Source of the DNA: Alteromonas sp. ALT199
GTDB lineage: Bacteria; Pseudomonadota; Gammaproteobacteria; Enterobacterales; Alteromonadaceae
Length of the DNA: 64,000 nucleotides
Reading direction: 5' to 3'
Assembly (NCBI RefSeq): GCF_018619335.1
Contig: NZ_JAHHDX010000163.1
Coordinates: forward strand, 800 to 64,799
The number at the start of each line of letters is the position of its first letter. Position 1 is the first letter of the stretch. Below the pieces are notes generated by a model, which was given only the letters and a program-made list of their open reading frames with translations, had not been told where the DNA came from and searched no databases. Position numbers and translations under genes: made by a program. Below, one piece after another: positions 50,601-57,746 of the stretch.

Positions 50601-50780
50601 TGCAGTGCCAGTAGGTTCATGAATAACAGTAACAGATGTTCCCGCAGCAGGTGCACCTGTAGGGGTAAGGATGCGGCCTTCCATTGCAGATGACGTTTCT
50701 TGCGCCATTGCAGTGGTAGACAAACCGATTGACAGCGCAACCGCAGCCGCAATGCGACTGAATTTAGCTGATGAGCTCAT
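47610..50780 (-). CDS. Oar-like TonB-dependent receptor with carboxypeptidase-regulatory-like N-terminal domain
   Basis: 1056 residues. The signal peptide ends at AMA (about 26). Residues 30-115 form a carboxypeptidase-regulatory-like beta domain (MEGRILTPTGAPAAGTSVTV, FNLRGLRVGGPYRIVI). A plug follows (PAINRSIGDIVRVDPRVFVD, NSLTLDGIRMNDNFGLNSNG, VEYGGFTACNINAVTKSGSN) and then a very long barrel ending RVGVNYRF. This architecture matches Oar/OmpA-related receptors of Alteromonadales; substrates are mostly unknown. It is divergent from the membrane sensor-like pair at 51164-53010, and the 383-base region between them carries several operator-like sequences, including a RutR-like palindrome. 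Confidence 0.88.
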   Translation of the reverse strand: MSSSAKFSRIAAAVALSIGLSTTAMAQETSSAMEGRILTPTGAPAAGTSVTVIHEPTGTAREVVVGENGAFNLRGLRVGGPYRIVIDSDEYQDTTIDSVFLELGNPFGVNLTLEDASDIEVISVSGSALTATAFGATGPQTVFNLEALENTPAINRSIGDIVRVDPRVFVDESFNDAISCGGASPRNNSLTLDGIRMNDNFGLNSNGFPTERMPFSYDAIQQVAVELAPFDVEYGGFTACNINAVTKSGSNEVHGGVFYDFTSDSYRGDEVDSEKRDNGNYTEKRYGFNVGLPLIKDSLFLFASYEKLEGVQLYDYNALGSRVTQDDIDQVTEIAQRVYGYDAGGTPGSAPVEDEKILIKLDWNINADHRASLMYNWNDGFSVSQSDTGSTNLSLSNHFYERGAELTNVVGSLFSNWSDDFSTELRIGHTDLDNRQQSLDAASGFAEAQISTEDGGRIYIGPDDSRQSNQLNYEVFNFKLAGTYFYGDHQITAGVEYEETDVFNLFMQHTVGEYRFDSIADFEAGLVDRIYYNNSAGTNNPADAGASFAYDVTTFYIQDEFYLTDDLKIMAGLRYDTYSSDDTPRLNENFTERYGFANTANVDGIDLLQPRFGFTYTVNEDLELRGGLGLYSGGNPNVWISNAYSNDGVTNIGVRESVIDGWTSGSSSIFDVPLTGEGRPIFDIPQAMFDEVANTSITDGDGNTNATAPDFEIPSEWKYALGFTYIAPGDYLVNADMIYTDRQDSAIVRDALLVDSGQNRFDGRTIYTALDSSRWTGSDFILDNVDSGDGSSLVLSVGVSKEWDNGFDMAASYAYVDAEDANPMTSSVAFSNYTNFATSDPNNPSTATSDYAVGNRFNFSLGYTAEFFDGYSTRFNLFATANEGKPYSYVYSNNDAFGWDAADARQLIYIPELNDANVVFVDQLNGDGEVLQSAEEAERLFNRWVDNNGFERGEILERNSESADWWFKADLRISQELPGFYEGHSANAFFIIENVTNLINDQWGVFRQGTFGGDEVLAADINDAGQYEYSAFSTPEQSVSRSPSLWEIRVGVNYRF

Positions 50781-50967
50781 GTGTGTGTTTCCCTTTTTGT
50801 TTAAAATTCTTTTTTACTCGGTTTAGTGTAATGCAAAAATACCACATATAACCGGTGACTTAATCAGAACCTGACGAATTGTCGTAAAGGTTCGTGTCAG
50901 TTTTATTACAACTTTACATTTTTATTTAACAGCAATCGCCCGAGGCTCTTGAGTTTGTAACTTTTTT

Positions 50968-50985
50968 CTTGACCAAGTGGTCAAG
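50968..50985. promoter_or_regulatory. Perfect TTGACCA-nn-TGGTCAA palindrome (RutR-like operator)
   Basis: CTTGACCAAGTGGTCAAG is an 18-base perfect palindrome and matches all 14 fixed positions of TTGACCA-nn-TGGTCAA, recalled as the E. coli RutR consensus. It lies about 190 bases upstream of both the Oar-like receptor and the gene at 51164. It could equally belong to another regulator with the same half-site. Confidence 0.65.
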
Positions 50986-51015
50986 TTAATTTACTTATTA
51001 TTATTATTCTCAATT

Positions 51016-51043
51016 CTTGACGATAGCTTGACCTATTCTTGAC
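51016..51043. promoter_or_regulatory. Three CTTGAC direct repeats with exact 11-base period
   Basis: CTTGAC occurs at 51016, 51027 and 51038. Spacing of 11 bases with AT-rich 4-5-base gaps is the layout bound by PhoB/OmpR-type winged-helix proteins (like a pho box). The gene at 52057 has a possible winged-helix domain and could be the binder (inference). Confidence 0.45.
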
Positions 51044-51083
51044 ACATATACGACTAATAAACAGCGTTTAATAAAAATCAGGT

Positions 51084-51142
51084 TTACCTATAATAATTAC
51101 CTATAAATCAACAACATAACACCTTAAAATAAATTTACCTAT
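51084..51142. repeat. Three copies of TTACCTAT in the leader of the 51164 gene
   Basis: TTACCTAT occurs at 51084-51091, 51097-51104 and 51135-51142 in an otherwise AT-rich stretch just before the gene start. Spacing is irregular (13 and 38 bases). The function is unknown. Confidence 0.35.
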
Positions 51143-51163
51143 TGCAATAAATAACCTTAACTG

Positions 51164-52057
51164 ATGAAATCACTATATAAATCGTTAATTCATTTGGTCG
51201 TTTTCTTGACGAATTTCAGAATTGTTGCTTCCGGAAAATGGTTAATTTTCATCTTAGCTGCCGTAGCTTGCGGCTTGATGAACTATTCTCTAAATTCTCA
51301 TTCCTATACTGACATTGCCCCTCAAACTGGTCAATATTTAAACTGCAAAACAGAACTGGTGGGAAATTCCGACGTTTTCTCAGTTTATGTAACAGACGGC
51401 AGAATTGCTGAAATGGCAAAAGAAAAGTTATGTAGTGACCCAATAATAAAGCGCCAGTATGGTGAGGTAAAAATAACCATCGGTCAGAGCGATTACGATA
51501 CATTCCGATATGTAAACTATGGCGTTGTCGACTTAGCGTTGGTGAAAAGTAATGTTGTAGATGCCTTTGGTGCCGACCAGATTTACGGTCTAACTAAAAT
51601 AGCGTCGCATCCTGATTATTCGGCATTTTTTATTGCTTTACGAGAAAGGCCAGAACTCTCCAAAGAGTACCTTCTAGGAAGACGCATTGGTCTACTAGAT
51701 TACCCAAGCAGCCGCTCCGGTAACATTCTCCCTAAAACCGTTATGCAAAACTTAGGTTTGAGCGATAATAATGTAGATATCGTTTATTACAGTTCTCACC
51801 AAGAGCTGAGACGCGCTCTACTTGCTGGTGATGTTGATATTATTTCATCGTATTGGGCAGAAGAAGATAATGACAAATTTTCGAGAAACTACGCCACGCC
51901 CCTTCAAGAAAGCGTAAGCGGTATGCAATGGTATTTGAAGATGCAAACCCAAAATACCGATCTGTTTTGCGCCATGCAATCAGTTGTTCATGAAATAGCT
52001 ATGTCTCACCCAAGGCCCTATTACAAAACTATTACACTGGAAGAAGGGTGTAACTAA
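51164..52057 (+). CDS. Membrane-anchored PhnD-like periplasmic solute-binding protein
   Basis: 297 residues. One hydrophobic segment near 25-46 (WLIFILAAVACGLMNYSL) anchors a periplasmic part that reads as a type 2 binding protein of the PhnD/phosphonate family: FSVYVTDGRIAEMAKEKL, VDLALVKSNVVDAFG, LLGRRIGLLDYPSSRSGN (the lid motif, as in PhnD) and AGDVDIISSYW. There are no ABC permease or ATPase genes nearby. The last codon overlaps the next gene (TAATG), so the two are translated together. An N-terminal anchor and the absence of a transporter favour a sensor role for a small anion or amine ligand rather than uptake (inference). Confidence 0.7.
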   Translation: MKSLYKSLIHLVVFLTNFRIVASGKWLIFILAAVACGLMNYSLNSHSYTDIAPQTGQYLNCKTELVGNSDVFSVYVTDGRIAEMAKEKLCSDPIIKRQYGEVKITIGQSDYDTFRYVNYGVVDLALVKSNVVDAFGADQIYGLTKIASHPDYSAFFIALRERPELSKEYLLGRRIGLLDYPSSRSGNILPKTVMQNLGLSDNNVDIVYYSSHQELRRALLAGDVDIISSYWAEEDNDKFSRNYATPLQESVSGMQWYLKMQTQNTDLFCAMQSVVHEIAMSHPRPYYKTITLEEGCN

Positions 52058-53010
52058 TGGGTAATAATAAAATTCATTTTAAACCAAAGCACATTATTGC
52101 CTTGAACGCTTTGGCATTGTTACTGGTAATGCAATGTGTAGCTTTAACAGCTCAATATTTTTCTTATCAGTCTTCTGTGCACCAAGCACTTGATAACGTC
52201 CAGCAAAGAATCAGCTTAGATAGTGCATTTTTAGACGTTGGCAATAAAACACTTAATACGCCTGTCGATCAAATTGCTATTTATCGTTATTTAAGAAGAT
52301 TGAATGGAACCCTTAGACAAAGTGACTATCCGGTTCGAGTATCGAGCATTCAGGGAATAAAAACCGAGTCAGACGACTTTGCCTTATATCCCAATACAAT
52401 TCCGGTTACCTTCATTAACGCTGAACAAGAATTTATTGTCGATTTGCGCAGCAAAACAGCTTCAAGCGCTTTAACCTTCAGTTGGAGTGCTTTTTTAGCC
52501 TCCCTTTTCGTTTCACCATTATTTTTCATTTCTAATAAGACAAGAAAAAACCGCAAAGCGATTGAAGAAGTTATGCCCCCAACGCCCAAATTAATTATTA
52601 ACTTAGAGAACAAGACTATCTCTAACGGCGTTGATGACAAAATGGTTACGCTTCAAAACAAGCCGTTGTGTTTTTACACTGCCTTAGTTAAATATTGCAT
52701 TGAATATCCTGATAATCCACTTCCCCCTCACAAGGATGTGCCGCCTGAATTGCTAATTTTAGCCAACAAAAGCTTTGGTCGACTCATCGAACTTGGGCAT
52801 ACCAAACGTAAACGCCCAGACTTTAATGCAAATTTAGACAAAACGTTAAGTGAGATCAGAGCGGCACTTGATGAAGTGTTTTCGTCTTACAACGAAGAAA
52901 AAGAGAACTATTACCCACCTCGTGCTCAGGGTGAAGGTTCGCGCTCAAAGCAACACTCTTACGCATTGCCATTAATAAAAGGTGAGGACATCGAAATCAT
53001 AGGCAACTAA
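52057..53010 (+). CDS. Bitopic membrane protein with possible cytoplasmic winged-helix domain
   Basis: 317 residues. Helix near 12-33 (HIIALNALALLLVMQCVALT), a periplasmic part of about 110 residues, then a second helix near 145-167 (LTFSWSAFLASLFVSPLFF). A cytoplasmic tail of about 150 residues follows. The tail begins LIINLENKTISNGVDDKMVT then LQNKPLCFYTALVKY, a strand-turn-strand-helix pattern seen at the start of OmpR/ToxR-type wHTH domains. It ends with a basic segment and SYALPLIKGEDIEIIGN, like the terminal hairpin. The assignment is tentative because the middle is not clearly helix-turn-helix. Translationally coupled to the PhnD-like protein, it would make a sensor pair. Confidence 0.5.
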   Translation: MGNNKIHFKPKHIIALNALALLLVMQCVALTAQYFSYQSSVHQALDNVQQRISLDSAFLDVGNKTLNTPVDQIAIYRYLRRLNGTLRQSDYPVRVSSIQGIKTESDDFALYPNTIPVTFINAEQEFIVDLRSKTASSALTFSWSAFLASLFVSPLFFISNKTRKNRKAIEEVMPPTPKLIINLENKTISNGVDDKMVTLQNKPLCFYTALVKYCIEYPDNPLPPHKDVPPELLILANKSFGRLIELGHTKRKRPDFNANLDKTLSEIRAALDEVFSSYNEEKENYYPPRAQGEGSRSKQHSYALPLIKGEDIEIIGN

Positions 53011-53017
53011 CCTAAAA

Positions 53018-53033
53018 CTGACCACTTGGAGAA
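53018..53033. promoter_or_regulatory. Degenerate RutR-like site upstream of udk-nupC
   Basis: CTGACCACTTGGAGAA matches 11 of 14 fixed positions of TTGACCA-nn-TGGTCAA, with the left half nearly complete. It lies 166 bases upstream of the udk ATG, just after the 52057 gene. Alone it is weak; it gains weight from the better sites at 50968 and 55059. Confidence 0.4.
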
Positions 53034-53198
53034 CTTTTTTGTATTTTTTGCCAGTTTGAGAAACTCCTCGCAATGCCTTGAAATTACAATAAAGATCAAG
53101 CAAAGACCGATCCAAAAACCGATAACTTGTGAATATAACATTGATTCGCGAGGCCTAAACGCGTATCTTTGCACCAACAAAATCAGCTTTATAGTACT

Positions 53199-53822
53199 AT
53201 GCAATCGCCACTTATTATTGCCATTTCTGGAGCTTCTGGCTCTGGAAAGTCTCTTTTTACAAAAAATTTGTTTAACGGCTTCAGTGCTCAAGGTCGCCCT
53301 GTTCAAGTGCTGCGCGAAGATCACTACTATCGCGCTCAAGATCACCTTCCTATGGAACAGCGTGAGAAGAACAACTACGATCATCCGAATGCATTCGAAC
53401 ACGAGTTATTGAAAGCGCACTTACAAGCATTGCGCGATGGTCAGCCTATCGACTATCCGCACTATTGCTATAAAACGCACACTCGTTTACCCGAAACTGA
53501 GCGCCTTAACCCCGCACCAGTGATCATTCTTGAAGGTATTATGTTGTTGGCGCGTACAGATTTATTACCTTTATACGACGTGAAAATCTTTATCGATACC
53601 CCTCTTGATATTTGTTTGATGCGACGAATGATGCGCGACCTTAAAGAACGTGGTCGTAGTATAGAATCGGTAGCAAAACAGTACGAAGAAACTGTTAAGC
53701 CTATGTATCATCAATTTATCGAACCTAGCCGCTTCACTGCCGACGTAGTAGTGACGCAAGGTGGCAAAAACCAAATTGCATTAGATGTGATCAAATCACA
53801 CATTCAGCAAGCGCTTCTTTAA
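53199..53822 (+). CDS. udk: Uridine kinase
   Basis: 207 residues from ATG 53199. The P-loop is ISGASGSGKSLFTK (about 8-21). The nucleoside-site motifs are LREDHYYRAQDHLPM, NYDHPNAFEHELL and VIILEGIMLL, and DICLMRRMMRDLKERGRS is the lid. It phosphorylates uridine and cytidine to UMP and CMP. It overlaps no gene and is followed by nupC after 12 bases, forming a salvage operon. A TTG at 53169 would add 10 residues without family support. No clear Shine-Dalgarno is seen. Confidence 0.92.
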   Translation: MQSPLIIAISGASGSGKSLFTKNLFNGFSAQGRPVQVLREDHYYRAQDHLPMEQREKNNYDHPNAFEHELLKAHLQALRDGQPIDYPHYCYKTHTRLPETERLNPAPVIILEGIMLLARTDLLPLYDVKIFIDTPLDICLMRRMMRDLKERGRSIESVAKQYEETVKPMYHQFIEPSRFTADVVVTQGGKNQIALDVIKSHIQQALL

Positions 53823-53834
53823 GGGAACATTACT

Positions 53835-55046
53835 ATGGTAAGTTTACTGGGCATTGCAGTCCTTCTGGGTATTGCTTTCGCGTTATCATCAGCGAAACGC
53901 AGTATAAATTTGCGCACCGTGGGTGGCGCATTTGCTATTCAAGCATCCGTTGGCGCATTTGTCCTGTACTCTGAACCTGGAAAAGAAGTCCTGTTAGCTT
54001 CAACAGAATTTGTTGCCAACATTATTGCTTACAGCCAAGATGGAATTAACTTTTTATTTGGTCCTATTGGCGACAAATCTATAGCCTTCATATTTGCGTT
54101 TAATGTACTTCCCGTTATCGTGTTTTTCTCCTCCTTGATTGCAGTCCTTTATCATTTAAAAGTGATGAATATCGTTATAAAAGTCATAGGTGGCGCTCTA
54201 CAAAAGTTATTAGGAACAAGCAAATCGGAATCAATGTCTTCGGCCGCTAACATTTTTGTCGGTCAGACAGAAGCTCCTTTAGTCGTTCGCCCTTTCATTC
54301 CTAATATGACTACATCTGAGCTATTTGCGGTTATGGTGGGTGGATTGGCCTCTATTGCCGGCTCTGTAATGGCCGGATATGCGGGTATGGGAGTAGAGTT
54401 AAAGTATCTACTTGCCGCCAGCTTTATGGCTGCTCCTGGGGGCTTGCTTATGGCAAAGATAATTTTGCCAGAGACAAACACAGCGAGCATAGAATCTAAA
54501 AACGTGGAAGCGGAAGATACCGCTTACGCTAATGTATTTGACGCTGCCGCCAGTGGCGCATCGTCAGGTATGCAGCTTGCGCTAAATGTGGGCGCAATGC
54601 TACTCGCTTTCATAGCACTAATAGCCATGGTCAACGGCCTTATAGGTTGGAGTGCAGGACTATTTGGCTATGAAAACGTAACGTTTGAAGGGATCCTGGG
54701 TTATGTGCTCCAACCTCTCGCATGGGCAATCGGCGTACCATGGGAGGAAGCACAACTTGCAGGCAGCTTTATTGGTCAGAAAATGGTAGTGAACGAATTC
54801 GTTGCGTACCTCAATTTTCTAGAAAACCAAGCACAGCTATCTGAAGCGTCTCAGGCCATTATCACCTTTGCTCTTTGTGGTTTTGCAAACTTCTCTTCTA
54901 TCGCAATCTTGATGGGTGGAATTGGTGTAATGGCACCAACACGCAGAAATGAAATTGCGCGATTAGGATTAAAAGCAGTTATCGCAGCTACACTATCTAA
55001 TTTGATGAGTGCCGCACTAGCGGGTTTTTTCCTCTCTTTAGGTTAA
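53835..55046 (+). CDS. nupC: Concentrative nucleoside transporter (CNT/NupC family)
   Basis: 403 residues and about eight to ten membrane helices with re-entrant loops. The CNT nucleoside-binding signatures are [18 protein letters not shown] (Gln-Thr-Glu) and [16 protein letters not shown] (Asn-Glu-Phe), with [14 protein letters not shown] toward the end. The Vibrio CNT is a Na+-coupled uridine carrier with these same motifs. Together with udk it imports and traps pyrimidine nucleosides. ATG 53835 has AAGGGAAC upstream. Confidence 0.95.
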   Translation: MVSLLGIAVLLGIAFALSSAKRSINLRTVGGAFAIQASVGAFVLYSEPGKEVLLASTEFVANIIAYSQDGINFLFGPIGDKSIAFIFAFNVLPVIVFFSSLIAVLYHLKVMNIVIKVIGGALQKLLGTSKSESMSSAANIFVGQTEAPLVVRPFIPNMTTSELFAVMVGGLASIAGSVMAGYAGMGVELKYLLAASFMAAPGGLLMAKIILPETNTASIESKNVEAEDTAYANVFDAAASGASSGMQLALNVGAMLLAFIALIAMVNGLIGWSAGLFGYENVTFEGILGYVLQPLAWAIGVPWEEAQLAGSFIGQKMVVNEFVAYLNFLENQAQLSEASQAIITFALCGFANFSSIAILMGGIGVMAPTRRNEIARLGLKAVIAATLSNLMSAALAGFFLSLG

Positions 55047-55058
55047 ACATCATTAAAT

Positions 55059-55097
55059 TAGACCAAATGGTCAATAAAAACTAGACTATCTGGTCAG
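55059..55097. promoter_or_regulatory. Two tandem RutR-like palindromes upstream of the 2OG oxygenase gene
   Basis: TAGACCAAATGGTCAA (55059-55074) matches 13 of 14 and TAGACTATCTGGTCAG (55082-55097) 11 of 14 fixed positions of TTGACCA-nn-TGGTCAA. Their centres are 23 bases apart. They follow the nupC stop and precede the oxygenase start by about 120-150 bases, in a promoter position. Confidence 0.6.
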
Positions 55098-55214
55098 GTT
55101 TCTGTAAATTACGCGCAAATTCCTCGCGAGGTTGATTTATGTCAATCTCTGCGACTTTTTTCTGTAGTCCGTCTACCTTTATAATGCCGCAGTCAAAATA
55201 TACGGGATAAAGTT

Positions 55215-56054
55215 ATGCAATTAGTTGCTGTTGATTACCAAGCGGAAAACGCTCAAGAAGAATTCGTGAAGTCACTTCGTGAGACAGGGTTCGGTGTTTT
55301 AAAGAATCACCCTATCCAACAGTCATTAGTTCAAGGTATTTACGACAATTGGCAGGGCTTCTTCGATAGCGAAGAGAAAAACGACTACCTGTACAACAAG
55401 GGTAAACAAGACGGATTTTTCCCTCAGAGCGTATCTGAGGTAGCTAAAGGCTTTACGAAAAAAGATATTAAAGAATATTACCACTTCTATCCGTGGGGTC
55501 AGTGCCCAGAGGCTCTACACCCGCAGATTTCTCAGTATTATGGGGAAGCAAACACACTAGCGAAAGAGCTATTGGGTTGGATAGAAAAGCATTCTCCTTC
55601 TGAAGTGAGTGATAAGTACAGTCAACCGCTAGGCAATATGATCAAAGATTCTGATCAGACCTTGCTACGTATACTGCACTACCCACCACTAAAAGGTGAT
55701 GAAGAAGTAGACGCAATTCGCGCTGCTGCTCATGAAGATATTAACTTGATTACTATCCTACCGGCAGCCAATGAGCCTGGATTACAAGTACAAGCTAAAG
55801 ACGGTAGTTGGATTGACGTTCCTTGTGATTTCGGGAACTTGATTGTAAATATTGGCGATATGCTTCAAGAAGCATCAGGCGGATATTTCCCATCAACTAC
55901 TCATAGGGTTGTGAACCCAGACGGCACTGATATGACGAAATCTCGTATTTCATTGCCATTATTCTTACACCCTAGACCAGATGTTGTTCTTTCAGAACGT
56001 CATACCGCAGGGTCATACCTGCAAGAGCGCCTTCGTGAGCTGGGCGTTATATAA
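55215..56054 (+). CDS. 2-oxoglutarate/Fe(II)-dependent oxygenase, isopenicillin-N-synthase-like
   Basis: 279 residues. The iron-binding triad is visible: His-x-Asp in AAHEDINLITIL (about 173-184) and the distal His in STTHRVVNPDG (near 230). The 2-oxoglutarate Arg is in TKSRISLPLFLHP (about 245). The N-terminal region EEFVKSLRETGFGVLKNHPI is typical of the IPNS/DIOX_N group. Fungal thymine-7-hydroxylase and nucleoside 2'-hydroxylase belong to this superfamily. Location next to udk-nupC and under RutR-like palindromes suggests a pyrimidine base or nucleoside substrate (inference). It has its own promoter region and a strong terminator. Confidence 0.85.
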   Translation: MQLVAVDYQAENAQEEFVKSLRETGFGVLKNHPIQQSLVQGIYDNWQGFFDSEEKNDYLYNKGKQDGFFPQSVSEVAKGFTKKDIKEYYHFYPWGQCPEALHPQISQYYGEANTLAKELLGWIEKHSPSEVSDKYSQPLGNMIKDSDQTLLRILHYPPLKGDEEVDAIRAAAHEDINLITILPAANEPGLQVQAKDGSWIDVPCDFGNLIVNIGDMLQEASGGYFPSTTHRVVNPDGTDMTKSRISLPLFLHPRPDVVLSERHTAGSYLQERLRELGVI

Positions 56055-56084
56055 ATTAAGTTCCTTTTGTAGTGTTATTCTTTT

Positions 56085-56112
56085 GCCGCAGCTAGTCTGC
56101 GGCTTTTTTTTT
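56085..56112 (+). terminator. Intrinsic terminator after the oxygenase gene
   Basis: GCCGCAG and CTGCGGC pair around CTAGT, followed by nine T residues (56104-56112). The T-run overlaps the last bases of the convergent TPR gene. Confidence 0.95.
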
Positions 56113-57268
56113 AGTTGCTTGCCAAAGTAGCTAGTTTAGAAGAATAGCGCTGTTTATCTTGCTCGTTCGGCGAATGCCTTACTGCCCGTTCCAGGTACCG
56201 TTGCGCTTCACTAACATCGCCTAACTCGTGATAAGCTTTGGCCATGCCGAACAAAATCTCGTGCCGAACGTTATCAAGCTTTAATCCTTTTCTATAATGC
56301 GTTATTGCAGCCGCAATATCGCCAGCTTCGAAAGCTTGCTCTCCTAATATATAGTGATAGAAGGGATTACTTTTACGCTTTGCTTCAACCTTTTGCGTAA
56401 TCTGCATTGCTTCTTCATCTCTATCTTGATGGGTATAAAGAATGGATAAATTTTCCCATGCGGTGAGATTTTCATCATCAAGCGATAGTGCGTGCTTGTA
56501 GGTCATTTCAGCCTGCTCATAAGCGTCTACCATCCTGTATAGAACGCCTAAATTTACCCAGCTTTGCTGCAAATCTGGAGACAAAGTTGCAGCTGCTCGG
56601 AAGTAGCTGTAAGCCCTTGTGTAGCTATTAGCGACGAGTGCGTCAGCGCCTTTGTTATTATAATACATAGACACTATTTTGTTCTTTGACACTGGCTTTC
56701 TTGGAAAGTAATTACGTAGCATCTGAGGGTCAAAGTCTACATCTGCCCATAAACCTCCAACTGATGTGACCTGACTATCGTTAGGCATTGAGACTCGCAT
56801 ATTTATATGCCCATTCAGTAAGCTATATCCCTCTCTTCGCGTCCAATACTCCGGAATATCTACTTCGTAGAAAGTCGCGTTTAAACCTACATGTTCAGCC
56901 AGTGCATAGGTCATAATTGAGAGAGATAAACAGTTTGCGGCTCGGTTGTTAAATGTTGTGTCTGCTGTGGTATTTGCGTTATTTCGATACAGCATGCCGT
57001 AATCAGAGTGATCAAAAATGGCTTTTACCAATCCTTTAACATTTTTCTGCGAAATACTCTTGTCATAAACTGCCTTTTCGGCAAAAAGCTGAGCGTCTTC
57101 ACCTAAAAGAAAAATCTCATCAACAGACTCAACGGGAAACAAATGGTGGGAAGAGAATAGACTGTCATTTAATAGCGAGGGCTTTGACTCTACGCGTTTA
57201 TCGTCAGTAGACTGACACGCAGTAATCATACTATAAAATAGAAAAAGTAAAACGAGTCGAGTATTCAT
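56111..57268 (-). CDS. TPR lipoprotein with transglutaminase-like N-terminal region
   Basis: About 385 residues from ATG 57268; GTG 57277 is possible, but AAAGGTG upstream fits the ATG. A lipoprotein signal has lipobox ITAC (Cys near 18). Residues 85-175 show a papain/transglutaminase-like pattern: NRAANCLSLSIMTYALA (Cys), LLNGHINMRVSM (His) and WADVDFDP (Asp). Residues 205-380 are about five TPR units, for example SWVNLGVLYRMVDAYEQAEM and ILFGMAKAYHELGDVSEAQR. It is probably an outer- or inner-membrane-attached periplasmic protein. The substrate or partner is unknown. Confidence 0.75.
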   Translation of the reverse strand: MNTRLVLLFLFYSMITACQSTDDKRVESKPSLLNDSLFSSHHLFPVESVDEIFLLGEDAQLFAEKAVYDKSISQKNVKGLVKAIFDHSDYGMLYRNNANTTADTTFNNRAANCLSLSIMTYALAEHVGLNATFYEVDIPEYWTRREGYSLLNGHINMRVSMPNDSQVTSVGGLWADVDFDPQMLRNYFPRKPVSKNKIVSMYYNNKGADALVANSYTRAYSYFRAAATLSPDLQQSWVNLGVLYRMVDAYEQAEMTYKHALSLDDENLTAWENLSILYTHQDRDEEAMQITQKVEAKRKSNPFYHYILGEQAFEAGDIAAAITHYRKGLKLDNVRHEILFGMAKAYHELGDVSEAQRYLERAVRHSPNEQDKQRYSSKLATLASN

Positions 57269-57746
57269 ATCAGGCACCTTTTTAGTTACTCGATAGTTTA
57301 AAATTATAGCACCTTAACCTATATTTTACATTTTATTTACAACCTATATTGACGCACTTTTATCGCAAAAATATAGTAAAACCTCGACTTACTTACCCGT
57401 TCTGTCACTCCCGCCCTCTCATTAGAAACCGCTTCTTTATTGGCATTACACAAAGTTACTCATCGAATTGTTAGGCCGCGATGTAATAATTTTCAATTCA
57501 ATGGCTTTCGGGGGGGTGTTACTTAGGGCGTGTTGAAGGATGGTGAATTTCACTTGAAACTCATTGATGCATAAAGGAAGAATTGTGATGAATACAGAGT
57601 TATCTTACCAACCAAGCTTACTACACTGAACGCACATAACATTAAAGTTAAGCCGAGTACCTAAATATTAAACTATTGGTTAATCCACATTTTGCGCATT
57701 TAGACCTACTCTTAACCTTTAAACCACAATCCGTTTCGGAGTTTTT
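57269..57746 (+). other. Intergenic region, no supported gene
   Basis: 478 bases between the divergent TPR lipoprotein and diguanylate cyclase genes. It is AT-rich with a G7 run near 57510. A 13-codon frame at 57588-57629 with a good ribosome binding site is present but unsupported. I see no clear operator or hairpin. Confidence 0.5.

Noticed and set aside
53007..53412. Overlapping open frames of about 130 codons on both strands before and across the start of udk
   Set aside because: No family features, and they overlap udk, which has clear motifs.
57588..57629. 13-codon frame with a strong ribosome binding site before the diguanylate cyclase gene
   Set aside because: Too short to support without conservation; no attenuator structure follows it.
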